The translations under genes were made by a program, and so were the position numbers. From Actinobacteria bacterium UBA2272 (GTDB lineage Bacteria > Actinomycetota > Coriobacteriia > Anaerosomatales > Anaerosomataceae): a stretch of DNA of 64,000 nucleotides. Positions 57,313 through 64,000 of this stretch are shown here, piece after piece. The notes below the pieces were generated by a model that made no database searches, was not told where the DNA came from, and saw nothing but the letters and a program-made list of their open reading frames with translations. Each line of letters starts with the position of its first letter. The stretch's first letter is position 1. Where the stretch lies: positions 310,001 to 374,000 of the forward strand of contig DDXA01000003.1 in NCBI GenBank assembly GCA_002347725.1. The letters are read 5' to 3'.

Positions 57313-59745
57313 ATGCCTGCTATGCGCGTACATGAACTTGCCAAAGAGTTCGGGATGTCCTCGAAAGAGCTCCTCGAGCATCTTGCCCGGCTGAAGATCC
57401 CCGCCCGCAACCACGCGTCAACGCTGGTTGAGGCGTACGTGGACAAGATCCGCAAGGACCTCGCATCGGTCATCGAGGAGCGGCAGTCCGAGCTCGAGAC
57501 CGAGCGTCTCCGCCTCGAGGAGCAGGAGCGCCAGGCCGAAGCAGAGGAACGCGCCCGCCGCGAGTCCGAAGCTGCAGCGCGCGTCGCACAGGAGGCCGCC
57601 AAGGCCGCCGAGGAGGCCGCTGCCCAGGCCGCCGCCGATGCCGAGCGTCTCCGCCTCGAGGAGGAGGAGCGCCAGCGGGAAGCGGAGGAACGCGCTCGCC
57701 GGGAGGCCGAAGAGGCCACCCGTCGGGAGGCGGAGGCTAAGGCCGCCGAGGAGAGTGCGCGCCTCGCCCAGGAGTCGGCTCGCCTCGAGCAGGAAGAAGC
57801 CGACCGCTACCGTCAGATGGCGCGCGACGCCGAGGCGACCCAGGGCCCCGCGGCGGCACCGACGAACCTCATCGCCGAAGCGGCCAAGATGGCACAGAGC
57901 CACGCTGACAAGCGTAAGCGGAAGACCAAGAAGCCATCCGGCCGGCGTGAAGCGGCCGTGCACCCTCATCCCCAGGTCGAAGAGGCTCCCGTCGTCGCCG
58001 GAGACACCGTCACGCTGACTGACGGCGTCACCGTCGCGCAGTTCGCGGACGCCCTGGCCATCACGCCCGGCGAGGTCATCAAGCGACTCCTCATGCTCGG
58101 CGAGCCACACACCGTCAATCAGCCGATGGGCCGGGACGTCATAGACATCCTCTCTGAAGACCTCGGCATCACCATCGAGGTCGTCTCTCCCGAGGAGGAG
58201 CCGGGCTTCGTGTTCCACGACGATCCCACGGACCTCAAGGGCCGACCGCCGGTCGTCACCGTCATGGGACACGTCGACCACGGCAAGACATCACTGCTCG
58301 ACGCCATCCGTGAGACCGGCGTAGCCGAGACCGAAGCCGGTGGCATCACCCAGCACATCGGCGCATCCGTGGTCCACAAGGACGGCAAGCAGATCACGTT
58401 CATCGACACACCCGGTCACGAAGCGTTCACCGCGATGCGCGCACGCGGCGCTAAGGTCACCGACATCGCGGTCCTCGTTGTCGCAGCCGATGACGGCGTC
58501 ATGCCGCAGACGGTAGAGGCGATCCATCACGCCAAGGCGGCAGGCGTGCCGATCATCGTCGCCGTCAACAAGATCGACAAGGACGGCGCCAACCCCGAGC
58601 AGGTCCGCCAGATGCTGACCGAGCACGAGATCGTCCCCGAGGCGTGGGGCGGCACCAACATCTTCGTCGATGTCTCGGCCAAGAAGCGCACCGGGATCCA
58701 GGACCTCCTCGAGATGATCCTGCTCCAGGCCGAGGTGCTCGAACTCAAGGCCAACCCCGACGCCCTCGCAAGTGGCGTCGTCATCGAGGCCAAGCTCGAC
58801 AAGGGCCGGGGTCCGGTAGCCACGGTCCTCGTCCAGCGCGGCACGCTCACGGCCGGGGACGCCATCGTCGCCGGGCGAAGCCACGGCCGCGTCCGCGCGC
58901 TCATCGATCCCAAGGGCACCCCGGTGGATCTCGCGTCACCCGCCGACCCTGTCGAGGTACTCGGCCTCTCGAGCGTGCCTTCAGCCGGTGACGAGTTCCG
59001 CGTGTTCGCCGATGAACGCGACGCACGAGACCTCGCCGAGGACCGCGCGCTCCGCCAGCGGCTGCTCGAGCACGAGCGCAGATCGCACGTTTCGCTCGAC
59101 GACCTGTTCACCCGCATCCAGCAAGGCGAGATCCGCGACCTCAACCTCGTGGTCAAGGCCGACGTGCAGGGGTCGATCGAGGCACTGCGCGACGCGCTGG
59201 ACAAGATGGACCAGACCGAGGTTCACATCAACATCATCCACTCCGGCGTGGGTGGTATCACCGAGAGCGACGTCATGCTCGCGACCGCCTCTGAGGCGAT
59301 CATCATCGGCTTCGGCGTGCGCCCGCTTCCCGAGGCTCGCGACCTCGCGGAGCGCGAGAAGGTCGACATGCGCCTGTATCGCGTCATCTACCAGGCGATC
59401 GAGGAGATCAACGCCGCCCGCATCGGCATGCTCGCTCCCACCATCGAAGAGCGCGACACCGCGCGCGTCGAGGTGCGCGAACTGTTCAAGGTGCCCAAGA
59501 TCGGGACCATCGCCGGATGCCTGGTGCAGGAGGGCGAGATCACCCGGGACGACCGCGTGCGAATCGTCCGCCATGGCACCATCGTCCATGACGGCAACCT
59601 CCACTCGCTTCGTCGCTTCAAAGACGACGTGAAGTCGGTCAAGGCGGGCTACGAGTGCGGTATCGGCATCGAAGGCTTCAGCGACATCAAGGTCGGCGAC
59701 ATCATAGAGTCCTACCGCGTGGTCGAAGTCGCGCGGGAGGAGTAG
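57313..59745 (+). CDS. infB: Translation initiation factor IF-2
   Basis: The 810-residue protein starts with an IF2 N-terminal fold (MRVHELAKEFGMSSKELLEHL), a charged linker of about 120 residues with internal repeats, a second N-domain (about 238-290), and the GTPase domain (VTVMGHVDHGKTSLLD near 316; DTPGHEAF; NKIDKDG). The C-terminal half has IF2 domains II-IV ending in a beta-barrel. It places initiator fMet-tRNA in the P site; fmt at the other end of the window makes that formyl group. ATG 57322 gives the more typical N-terminus and may be the true start. Confidence 0.96.
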   Translation: MPAMRVHELAKEFGMSSKELLEHLARLKIPARNHASTLVEAYVDKIRKDLASVIEERQSELETERLRLEEQERQAEAEERARRESEAAARVAQEAAKAAEEAAAQAAADAERLRLEEEERQREAEERARREAEEATRREAEAKAAEESARLAQESARLEQEEADRYRQMARDAEATQGPAAAPTNLIAEAAKMAQSHADKRKRKTKKPSGRREAAVHPHPQVEEAPVVAGDTVTLTDGVTVAQFADALAITPGEVIKRLLMLGEPHTVNQPMGRDVIDILSEDLGITIEVVSPEEEPGFVFHDDPTDLKGRPPVVTVMGHVDHGKTSLLDAIRETGVAETEAGGITQHIGASVVHKDGKQITFIDTPGHEAFTAMRARGAKVTDIAVLVVAADDGVMPQTVEAIHHAKAAGVPIIVAVNKIDKDGANPEQVRQMLTEHEIVPEAWGGTNIFVDVSAKKRTGIQDLLEMILLQAEVLELKANPDALASGVVIEAKLDKGRGPVATVLVQRGTLTAGDAIVAGRSHGRVRALIDPKGTPVDLASPADPVEVLGLSSVPSAGDEFRVFADERDARDLAEDRALRQRLLEHERRSHVSLDDLFTRIQQGEIRDLNLVVKADVQGSIEALRDALDKMDQTEVHINIIHSGVGGITESDVMLATASEAIIIGFGVRPLPEARDLAEREKVDMRLYRVIYQAIEEINAARIGMLAPTIEERDTARVEVRELFKVPKIGTIAGCLVQEGEITRDDRVRIVRHGTIVHDGNLHSLRRFKDDVKSVKAGYECGIGIEGFSDIKVGDIIESYRVVEVAREE
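57502..57577 (+). repeat. Direct repeat copy 1 in infB linker
   Basis: About 76 bases encoding ERLRLEEQERQAEAEERARR recur 141 bases (47 codons) downstream with roughly a dozen mismatches. It points to duplication of a charged helical segment in the IF-2 linker. Confidence 0.7.
57643..57718 (+). repeat. Direct repeat copy 2 in infB linker
   Basis: Second copy, encoding ERLRLEEEERQREAEERARR. The first 21 bases are identical to copy 1; later differences include both silent and replacement changes. Confidence 0.7.
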
Positions 59746-59748
59746 GCC

Positions 59749-60114
59749 GTGAAGAGTACACCGCGCACGCGCAAGCTGGGCGAGAACGTCCGGGAGGCCC
59801 TGGCCGACGTGCTTCTGACCGAGGTCCAGGACCCCCGGCTCGAACTGGCAACGATCACATCGGTCCAGGTGAGCGCGGACCTGCACGTCGCGGACGTCTA
59901 CGTCACGGCGCACGGTGACCAGGAGCGCTACGACGCGTTGCTCGAGGGTCTTCGCTCTGCCGACAAGCGGCTGCGCGCAGGCCTCGCCCGGCGCGTCCAG
60001 ATGCGCTTCATCCCGGAGCTTCGGTACCACCTGGACACGTCCGTCGACGAGGGCATGCGCATCTACGAGGCCCTCAAGGACGTGCCGCCCGGTCTCGCCG
60101 ACGACCAGGAGTAG
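59749..60114 (+). CDS. rbfA: Ribosome-binding factor A
   Basis: The 121-residue protein matches RbfA (RTRKLGENVREALADVLLTEVQDPRL, VADVYVTAHGD, RYHLDTSVDEGMRI). It helps 16S rRNA 5' end maturation and cold adaptation. GTG 59749 lies six bases after a GGGAGGAG site at the end of infB. Confidence 0.94.
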   Translation: MKSTPRTRKLGENVREALADVLLTEVQDPRLELATITSVQVSADLHVADVYVTAHGDQERYDALLEGLRSADKRLRAGLARRVQMRFIPELRYHLDTSVDEGMRIYEALKDVPPGLADDQE

Positions 60115-60118
60115 CACG

Positions 60119-61090
60119 GTGGCTGACGCCGCCGATCACAGGGCAGTCGCCCGGGTGTTGCGCTCCGCACCCTCGGTCGTCATCGGCTCACACGTGGATC
60201 CGGACGGCGACGCGGTCGGCTCGTGCCTCGGCCTTGCGCGCGCCCTCGATCGAGCGCGCATCCCGTGCGAGGTCGTGCTCGCGTCGGGCCTTTCCGTGCC
60301 GACCACCTACGCGTTCCTGCCCGGAGCCGACCGTTTCCGTGACCCCGCAACCGTCGCTGCGCCTGCTGTGTTCGTGGCTCTTGATAGTCCCGAACTCCGC
60401 CGTCTTGGCGCCGCCGAGGATCTCGCGCGCTCGGCATCCACGATCGTCATGATCGACCACCACCCCGACGCGGTGCCCGAAGGGCACGTGAACGTCTTCG
60501 ACAGCACCGCCGCGGCCACCGGCTGCCTGGTGTGGGAGCTTCTGGCCCACTTGGACGTCACGGCGGACGCCGAGATCGCATCCTGCCTCTATACGGCGCT
60601 GCTGACCGACACGGGCCGATTCAGCTACTCCAACACCACGCCGGACGCGCTGCGCACCGCGGCCGCTATGGTGGAGGCGGGGGCCGACCCGAGCGGCCTG
60701 TTCGTGGCGACGTACGAGAACCGGTCGGCAGCCGCGCAGCGCCTCATCGGCCTCACCCTCGAACGCATCACGCCGGTCAACGGAGGTCTCGTCGCGTATT
60801 CCTGGGTTACCGCCGAAGACTTCGCAAGCACGGGAGCGCTGCCCGAAGAGGCCGAGAACCTCATCGACCACGTACGTGCGCTTCGAGGAGTCGACGTCGT
60901 CTTGCTCGCGAAGACCGACGGTAAGACGGTGAAGGGAAGCCTCCGCGCGAAGACCGACACGGATGTCGGTGCTGTCGCGCGCAGGTTCGGCGGAGGCGGG
61001 CACCGTGCCGCTGCCGGCTTCACCTTCGCCGGCGATCTCGACTCCCTGCTCGCCGAGATGCTGCCTCACCTTCCCGGGGGCGGGCGGTGA
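60119..61090 (+). CDS. nrnA: DHH-family oligoribonuclease/pAp phosphatase NrnA
   Basis: The 323-residue DHH/DHHA1 protein has VIGSHVDPDGDAVGS, MIDHHPDA, TALLTDTGRFSYSNT and the C-terminal FGGGGHRAAAGF. NrnA degrades nanoRNA or cyclic-dinucleotide breakdown products and dephosphorylates pAp. It lies between rbfA and truB, a frequent arrangement. GTG 60119 starts five bases after rbfA. Confidence 0.92.
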   Translation: MADAADHRAVARVLRSAPSVVIGSHVDPDGDAVGSCLGLARALDRARIPCEVVLASGLSVPTTYAFLPGADRFRDPATVAAPAVFVALDSPELRRLGAAEDLARSASTIVMIDHHPDAVPEGHVNVFDSTAAATGCLVWELLAHLDVTADAEIASCLYTALLTDTGRFSYSNTTPDALRTAAAMVEAGADPSGLFVATYENRSAAAQRLIGLTLERITPVNGGLVAYSWVTAEDFASTGALPEEAENLIDHVRALRGVDVVLLAKTDGKTVKGSLRAKTDTDVGAVARRFGGGGHRAAAGFTFAGDLDSLLAEMLPHLPGGGR

Positions 61091-62004
61091 TCGCCCGCAG
61101 AGGCGCCACGGACCTCGCTGGCGTACTCCTCGTGGACAAACCGGCGGGGCCGACGAGCCACGACGTCGTCGCCACCTTCAGGCGTGCGACAGGGGAGCGT
61201 CGCATCGGCCACGCGGGAACGCTCGACCCCATGGCCACCGGCCTGTTGCTGGTCCTCGTCGGACGCGCAACGCGCCTCGAGCGCTACCTGTCTGGGCACG
61301 ACAAGCGCTACGACGCGCGGATCGTGTTCGGCACCGCGACCGACACGCTCGATGCCGACGGCGAGGTCACCGAGATGCGGCCCGTCGACGGCGCACTGTT
61401 CGACCCCGTGCGTGCCGCCGGGATCCTCGCCTCGTTCGTCGGACCGGCACAGCAGATGCCACCCGCGTACTCGGCCATCAAACGCGGCGGGGTCGCCGCT
61501 CATCGTCTGGCCAGAGCGGGGAAGGAGCCCGACCTCGAGCCCAGGGACATCGTCGTGCACGAAGCCTCCCTCATCGCCGTGCATCCCGATGCGCGCGCAT
61601 GGGACGTGTCCTTCTCGGTCTCAAAAGGCACCTATATCCGCTCGCTCGCCCGTGACGTGGGACTCGCCGCGGGGACGGTCGCACACCTCGGCGCGCTCCG
61701 TCGCACGGTTGCCGGTGCTGCGGATGTCACGGACGCACACACGATCGATGCTGTCACCGAGGCAGGAACGGCCGGTCGGCTTCCTGCGCTCTTCACAGAC
61801 CCCGTGGCCCTCCTCGGTTTCCCGGTAGCCGAGGTTGACCCTGACTCGACCCGTGACGGTCGGCCTCTGCCCGCCGAGCTCCTGCCGGCCGCCGAGGGCG
61901 AAGGCGTCGCGGTGACGGCGGGTGACAGGCTGATCGGCGTCTACCGGCGCACGGGGTCTGTCCTTCGCGCCGAGACCGTGCTCGACCCCGGGATAGACCG
62001 ATGA
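61087..62004 (+). CDS. truB: tRNA pseudouridine-55 synthase
   Basis: The 305-residue protein has VLLVDKPAGPTSHDVV and the catalytic Asp47 in GHAGTLDPMATGLL, plus GTYIRSLARDVG in the second half. It makes the pseudouridine of the T-loop, next to the m5U54 made by TrmFO. The GTG overlaps the nrnA stop and the end overlaps ribF. Confidence 0.96.
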   Translation: MIARRGATDLAGVLLVDKPAGPTSHDVVATFRRATGERRIGHAGTLDPMATGLLLVLVGRATRLERYLSGHDKRYDARIVFGTATDTLDADGEVTEMRPVDGALFDPVRAAGILASFVGPAQQMPPAYSAIKRGGVAAHRLARAGKEPDLEPRDIVVHEASLIAVHPDARAWDVSFSVSKGTYIRSLARDVGLAAGTVAHLGALRRTVAGAADVTDAHTIDAVTEAGTAGRLPALFTDPVALLGFPVAEVDPDSTRDGRPLPAELLPAAEGEGVAVTAGDRLIGVYRRTGSVLRAETVLDPGIDR

Positions 62005-62948
62005 CGGTCGTCATCCGACACGAGCCCGGCGTGCACGACGTGGGGGCGGCGGCCATCGCCCTCGGAGTGTTCGACGGCGTCCATCTTGGCCACCAGGCGC
62101 TCATCACAGAGGCGATCGCCCAGGCTCGCCGCAGAGGCGTGGCCTCGTGCGTCCTCACGTTCGACCGCGATCCCGACCAGGTCGTCACCCCTGAACGCGC
62201 GGCACCACAACTCACCACGCTCGACGACAAGCTCGACCTCATCGCCTCACTCGGACCGGACGCGATACTCGTCGTGCCGTTCGACCGCGCCCTGGCGGCG
62301 CTCTCTCCCGAGGCCTTCCTCGATGACGTCGTGCTCGACGCCTGCCGACCGGTCGTGTGCGTGGTTGGCCGGGACTTCCGTTTCGGTCACGGTGCCGAGG
62401 GCAGCGTCGACTCACTCGCCACGCTCGGCGGACGGCACGGCTTCGACGTCGTGGCCTACGATCTCGTCGTTGCCGAGGGAGAGCCCGTCACTTCGAGCCG
62501 CGTCCGCACACTCGTTGGTGGTGGCGACGTCGCAACGGCGGCGCTGCTGCTCGGCCGTCCGCACCGCCTGCACGGCACTGTCGTCCGCGGTCGCGGCCTT
62601 GGACGCACGCTCGGGACGCCCACGGCCAACCTCGACGTCGACGCACGCTTCGCGCTTCCCGCACCGGGCGTCTACGCTGCCCGGGCCACCGTCCCGACAG
62701 GTCGCTTCACAGCGGCGGTCTCCGTGGGCGTGCCGCCGACGTTCCCGGATGCCACGTGCGAACTCGAAGCAATGCTCGTCGGCTTCGACGGAGACCTGTA
62801 CGGTGCCGAGATCATGCTCGAGTTCGTCGAGCGTCTTCGCGACCAGCGTGCCTTCCCGGACACCGGATCGCTTGCCCGGGCGATCGGCCGGGACGCACGG
62901 CGTGCCGCCGCACTTCTCGATGCCGTTGCGGAGCCCGACACACCCTGA
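62001..62948 (+). CDS. ribF: Bifunctional riboflavin kinase/FAD synthetase
   Basis: The 315-residue protein has the FAD synthetase nucleotidyltransferase site (LGVFDGVHLGHQALI), VGRDFRFGHGAEGS, SSRVRTLV, and a riboflavin kinase domain (RGRGLGRTLGTPTANLDVD). It makes FMN and FAD, cofactors of FabK and TrmFO encoded upstream. The ATG overlaps the truB stop. Confidence 0.96.
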   Translation: MTVVIRHEPGVHDVGAAAIALGVFDGVHLGHQALITEAIAQARRRGVASCVLTFDRDPDQVVTPERAAPQLTTLDDKLDLIASLGPDAILVVPFDRALAALSPEAFLDDVVLDACRPVVCVVGRDFRFGHGAEGSVDSLATLGGRHGFDVVAYDLVVAEGEPVTSSRVRTLVGGGDVATAALLLGRPHRLHGTVVRGRGLGRTLGTPTANLDVDARFALPAPGVYAARATVPTGRFTAAVSVGVPPTFPDATCELEAMLVGFDGDLYGAEIMLEFVERLRDQRAFPDTGSLARAIGRDARRAAALLDAVAEPDTP

Positions 62949-62975
62949 GCCCGAGACGTCCCCGTTGAACGCGTG

Positions 62976-62984
62976 TGCTATACT
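62976..62984 (+). promoter_or_regulatory. Extended -10 promoter of rpsO
   Basis: TGCTATACT is an extended -10 element 93 bases before the rpsO ATG. The -35 region has no good match, which extended -10 promoters tolerate. Confidence 0.6.
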
Positions 62985-63077
62985 TCGCTGGTTGTCCTGA
63001 TGACCTGTCTCCTGGACCGGCGACTCACCGACGCCACTCTCGGAGGCAGGCGACTTCTCAAGAAAGGTGAACCGAAT

Positions 63078-63347
63078 ATGCCGCTTCCCAAGGACGTCAA
63101 GACGTCCATCGTCGCCGAGCACGCCCGCTCCGAGGGCGATACCGGCTCCGCCGAGGTCCAGGTCGCGCTGCTCACGCAGCGGATCCGCGATCTCACCGAG
63201 CACCTGCGGACGCATTCGCACGATCACCACTGTCGTCGCGGGCTCCTGAAGCTCGTCGGCCAGCGCCGCAGGCTGCTGAACTACCTCAAGAAGAACGACA
63301 TCGAGCGCTATCGCGCCATCGTCGCGAAGCTCGGTCTCCGCAGCTAG
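63078..63347 (+). CDS. rpsO: 30S ribosomal protein S15
   Basis: The 89-residue protein matches S15 (GDTGSAEVQVALLTQRI, HLRTHSHDHHCRRGLLKLVGQRRRLLNYL). It binds 16S rRNA helices 20-22 early in assembly. ATG 63078 gives the standard length; an earlier frame from 62973 lies in the leader. AAAGGTG lies nine bases upstream. pnp follows, as in most bacteria. Confidence 0.97.
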   Translation: MPLPKDVKTSIVAEHARSEGDTGSAEVQVALLTQRIRDLTEHLRTHSHDHHCRRGLLKLVGQRRRLLNYLKKNDIERYRAIVAKLGLRS

Positions 63348-63359
63348 TAGCAGAACCAC

Positions 63360-63409
63360 GCGGTGGTGGGGAAGAACCCGCCACCGCTGACGTTGGGGCA
63401 CGAGGCCCC
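63360..63409 (+). promoter_or_regulatory. Hairpins between rpsO and pnp
   Basis: GCGGTGGTGGG (63360-63370) pairs with CCCGCCACCGC (63377-63387) over 11 bases with a GAAGAA loop, and GGGGC-ACGAG-GCCCC (63395-63409) follows. There is no T-run. In E. coli a hairpin at this place is cut by RNase III and lets PNPase repress its own message; a similar role is likely. Confidence 0.55.
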
Positions 63410-63460
63410 GCCAGATGAGGTCGCCGCCAAGGGGGCGCGCGGCCAGAGAAGAGGACGAGG

Positions 63461-64000
63461 ATGAGTAAGGTAACCAAGAGTTTCGAACTGTACGGCAAGG
63501 AATACACCCTTGAGACCGGCGAACTCGCCAAGCAGGCCGGCGGAGCCGTCCTGGTCCGCCAGGGCGACAGCATCGTGCTCGTCACCGCGACGGCCAGCCG
63601 GGAGGCGAAGGATCTCGACTTCTTCCCGCTCACGGTCGACTTCGAAGAGCGGATGTACGCGGCGGGTCGCCTCCCCGGCGGCTTCATCAAGCGTGAAACC
63701 CGGCCGAGCGAGAAGGCCACCCTCACGGCCCGCATGATCGATCGCCCGATCCGCTCGGCGTTCGCCAGCAACTTCCGCAACGATGTACAGGTCATCGTCA
63801 CGGTACTCTCCGCCGACCAGGTCCATCAGATCGATGTCATCTCCATCATGGGAGCCTCGGCCGCACTCAAAGCCGCCGGCCTTCCGTTCGAGGGTCCGCT
63901 CGCCGGCGTGCGTATCTGCCGGGATGAGTCCGGTGAGTTCCTGGTCAACCCCACGTTCGACGAGGCCGAGGCCTCCGATCTCGATCTCGTGGTGGCGGGA
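63461..64000 (+). CDS. pnp: Polyribonucleotide nucleotidyltransferase, N-terminal part (partial)
   Basis: An open frame from ATG 63461 runs off the right edge with 180 codons visible. It contains the first RNase PH domain of PNPase: FELYGKEYTLETGELAKQAGGA, VTATASREAKDLDFFPLTVDFEERMYA, GRLPGGFIKRETRPSEKATLTARMIDRP. PNPase degrades RNA 3' to 5' using phosphate. It follows rpsO by 113 bases, with GAAGAGGACGAGG before the start. Confidence 0.96.
   Translation, partial: MSKVTKSFELYGKEYTLETGELAKQAGGAVLVRQGDSIVLVTATASREAKDLDFFPLTVDFEERMYAAGRLPGGFIKRETRPSEKATLTARMIDRPIRSAFASNFRNDVQVIVTVLSADQVHQIDVISIMGASAALKAAGLPFEGPLAGVRICRDESGEFLVNPTFDEAEASDLDLVVAG

Noticed and set aside
1..64000. Mobile elements, prophage, CRISPR arrays, tRNA or rRNA genes
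   Set aside because: I looked for transposase motifs, regularly spaced repeats and clover-leaf or rRNA signatures; the gaps are short and none of these is visible.

Overview
The window is one 64-kb stretch of high-GC chromosome (by eye roughly two-thirds GC). It is packed with housekeeping genes almost all read on the + strand, many overlapping by 1-4 bases (ATGA, GTGA, TGATG). Only fmdB and rpmB are on the minus strand. GTG and TTG starts are common. I see no tRNA, rRNA, CRISPR array, insertion sequence or prophage, and no gene-free stretch longer than about 240 bases. The gene set (FabK-type enoyl reductases, ADP-forming acetyl-CoA synthetase, TrmFO, ECF thiamine transporter ThiT, FakA/DegV, zinc forms of L28 and L32, a SepIVA-like coiled-coil protein, leaderless-looking promoters) suggests an anaerobic high-GC Gram-positive. 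My best guess is the actinobacterial class Coriobacteriia or a relative; this is inference, not a search result.

Layout. 1-8.4 kb: end of fmt, rsmB, glpX, fmdB(-), a PASTA protein with a decayed amidase domain, an M23 peptidase with coiled coil, a TPP riboswitch with thiT-thiN, and a membrane GAF/HD-GYP protein. 8.4-16.1 kb: rpmB(-), asp23, fakA, degV, recG, rsmD, coaD, a SepIVA-like protein, DUF177, rpmF with a terminator. 16.2-27.4 kb: ADP-forming acetyl-CoA synthetase, a DRTGG/AAA protein, then plsX-fabH-fabK-fabD-fabG-acpP-fabK2-fabF-rnc, a type II fatty-acid synthesis operon lacking fabZ and accABCD. 27.4-38.4 kb: smc, ftsY, lepB, ffh, rpsP-khpA-rimM-trmD-lepB2, rplS, rnhB, yraN. 38.4-44.4 kb: comM, dprA, trmFO, xerC, a FliA/WhiG-type sigma factor, a receiver-zinc-ribbon protein. 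44.5-55.2 kb: rpsB, tsf, pyrH, frr, uppS, cdsA, dxr, rseP, ispG, a Rossmann-only protein, proS. 55.3-64 kb: rimP-nusA-ylxR-infB-rbfA-nrnA-truB-ribF, rpsO and the start of pnp.

The order follows closely the Bacillus subtilis block running from fmt-rsmB through prkC, thiN, rpmB, yloU-yloV, recG, plsX/fab, rnc-smc-ftsY-ffh, rpsP-trmD, dprA-trmFO-xerC, sigD-rpsB, cdsA-dxr-rasP-proS and rimP-nusA-infB-pnp. The departures from it stand out: a PASTA pseudo-amidase where PASTA kinase PrkC would sit; a sigma factor beside rpsB without flagellar genes; extra acetyl-CoA-forming genes ahead of plsX; and no fapR, ylxM, topA, polC or ylxQ at their usual places. I found no wholly novel multi-gene system. 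The most interesting signals are domain oddities (the NusA zinc tail, the PASTA pseudo-amidase, the receiver-zinc-ribbon protein, an inserted domain in RseP, the isolated Rossmann protein) and regulatory RNA (TPP riboswitch, nusA-operon attenuator, leaderless promoters).
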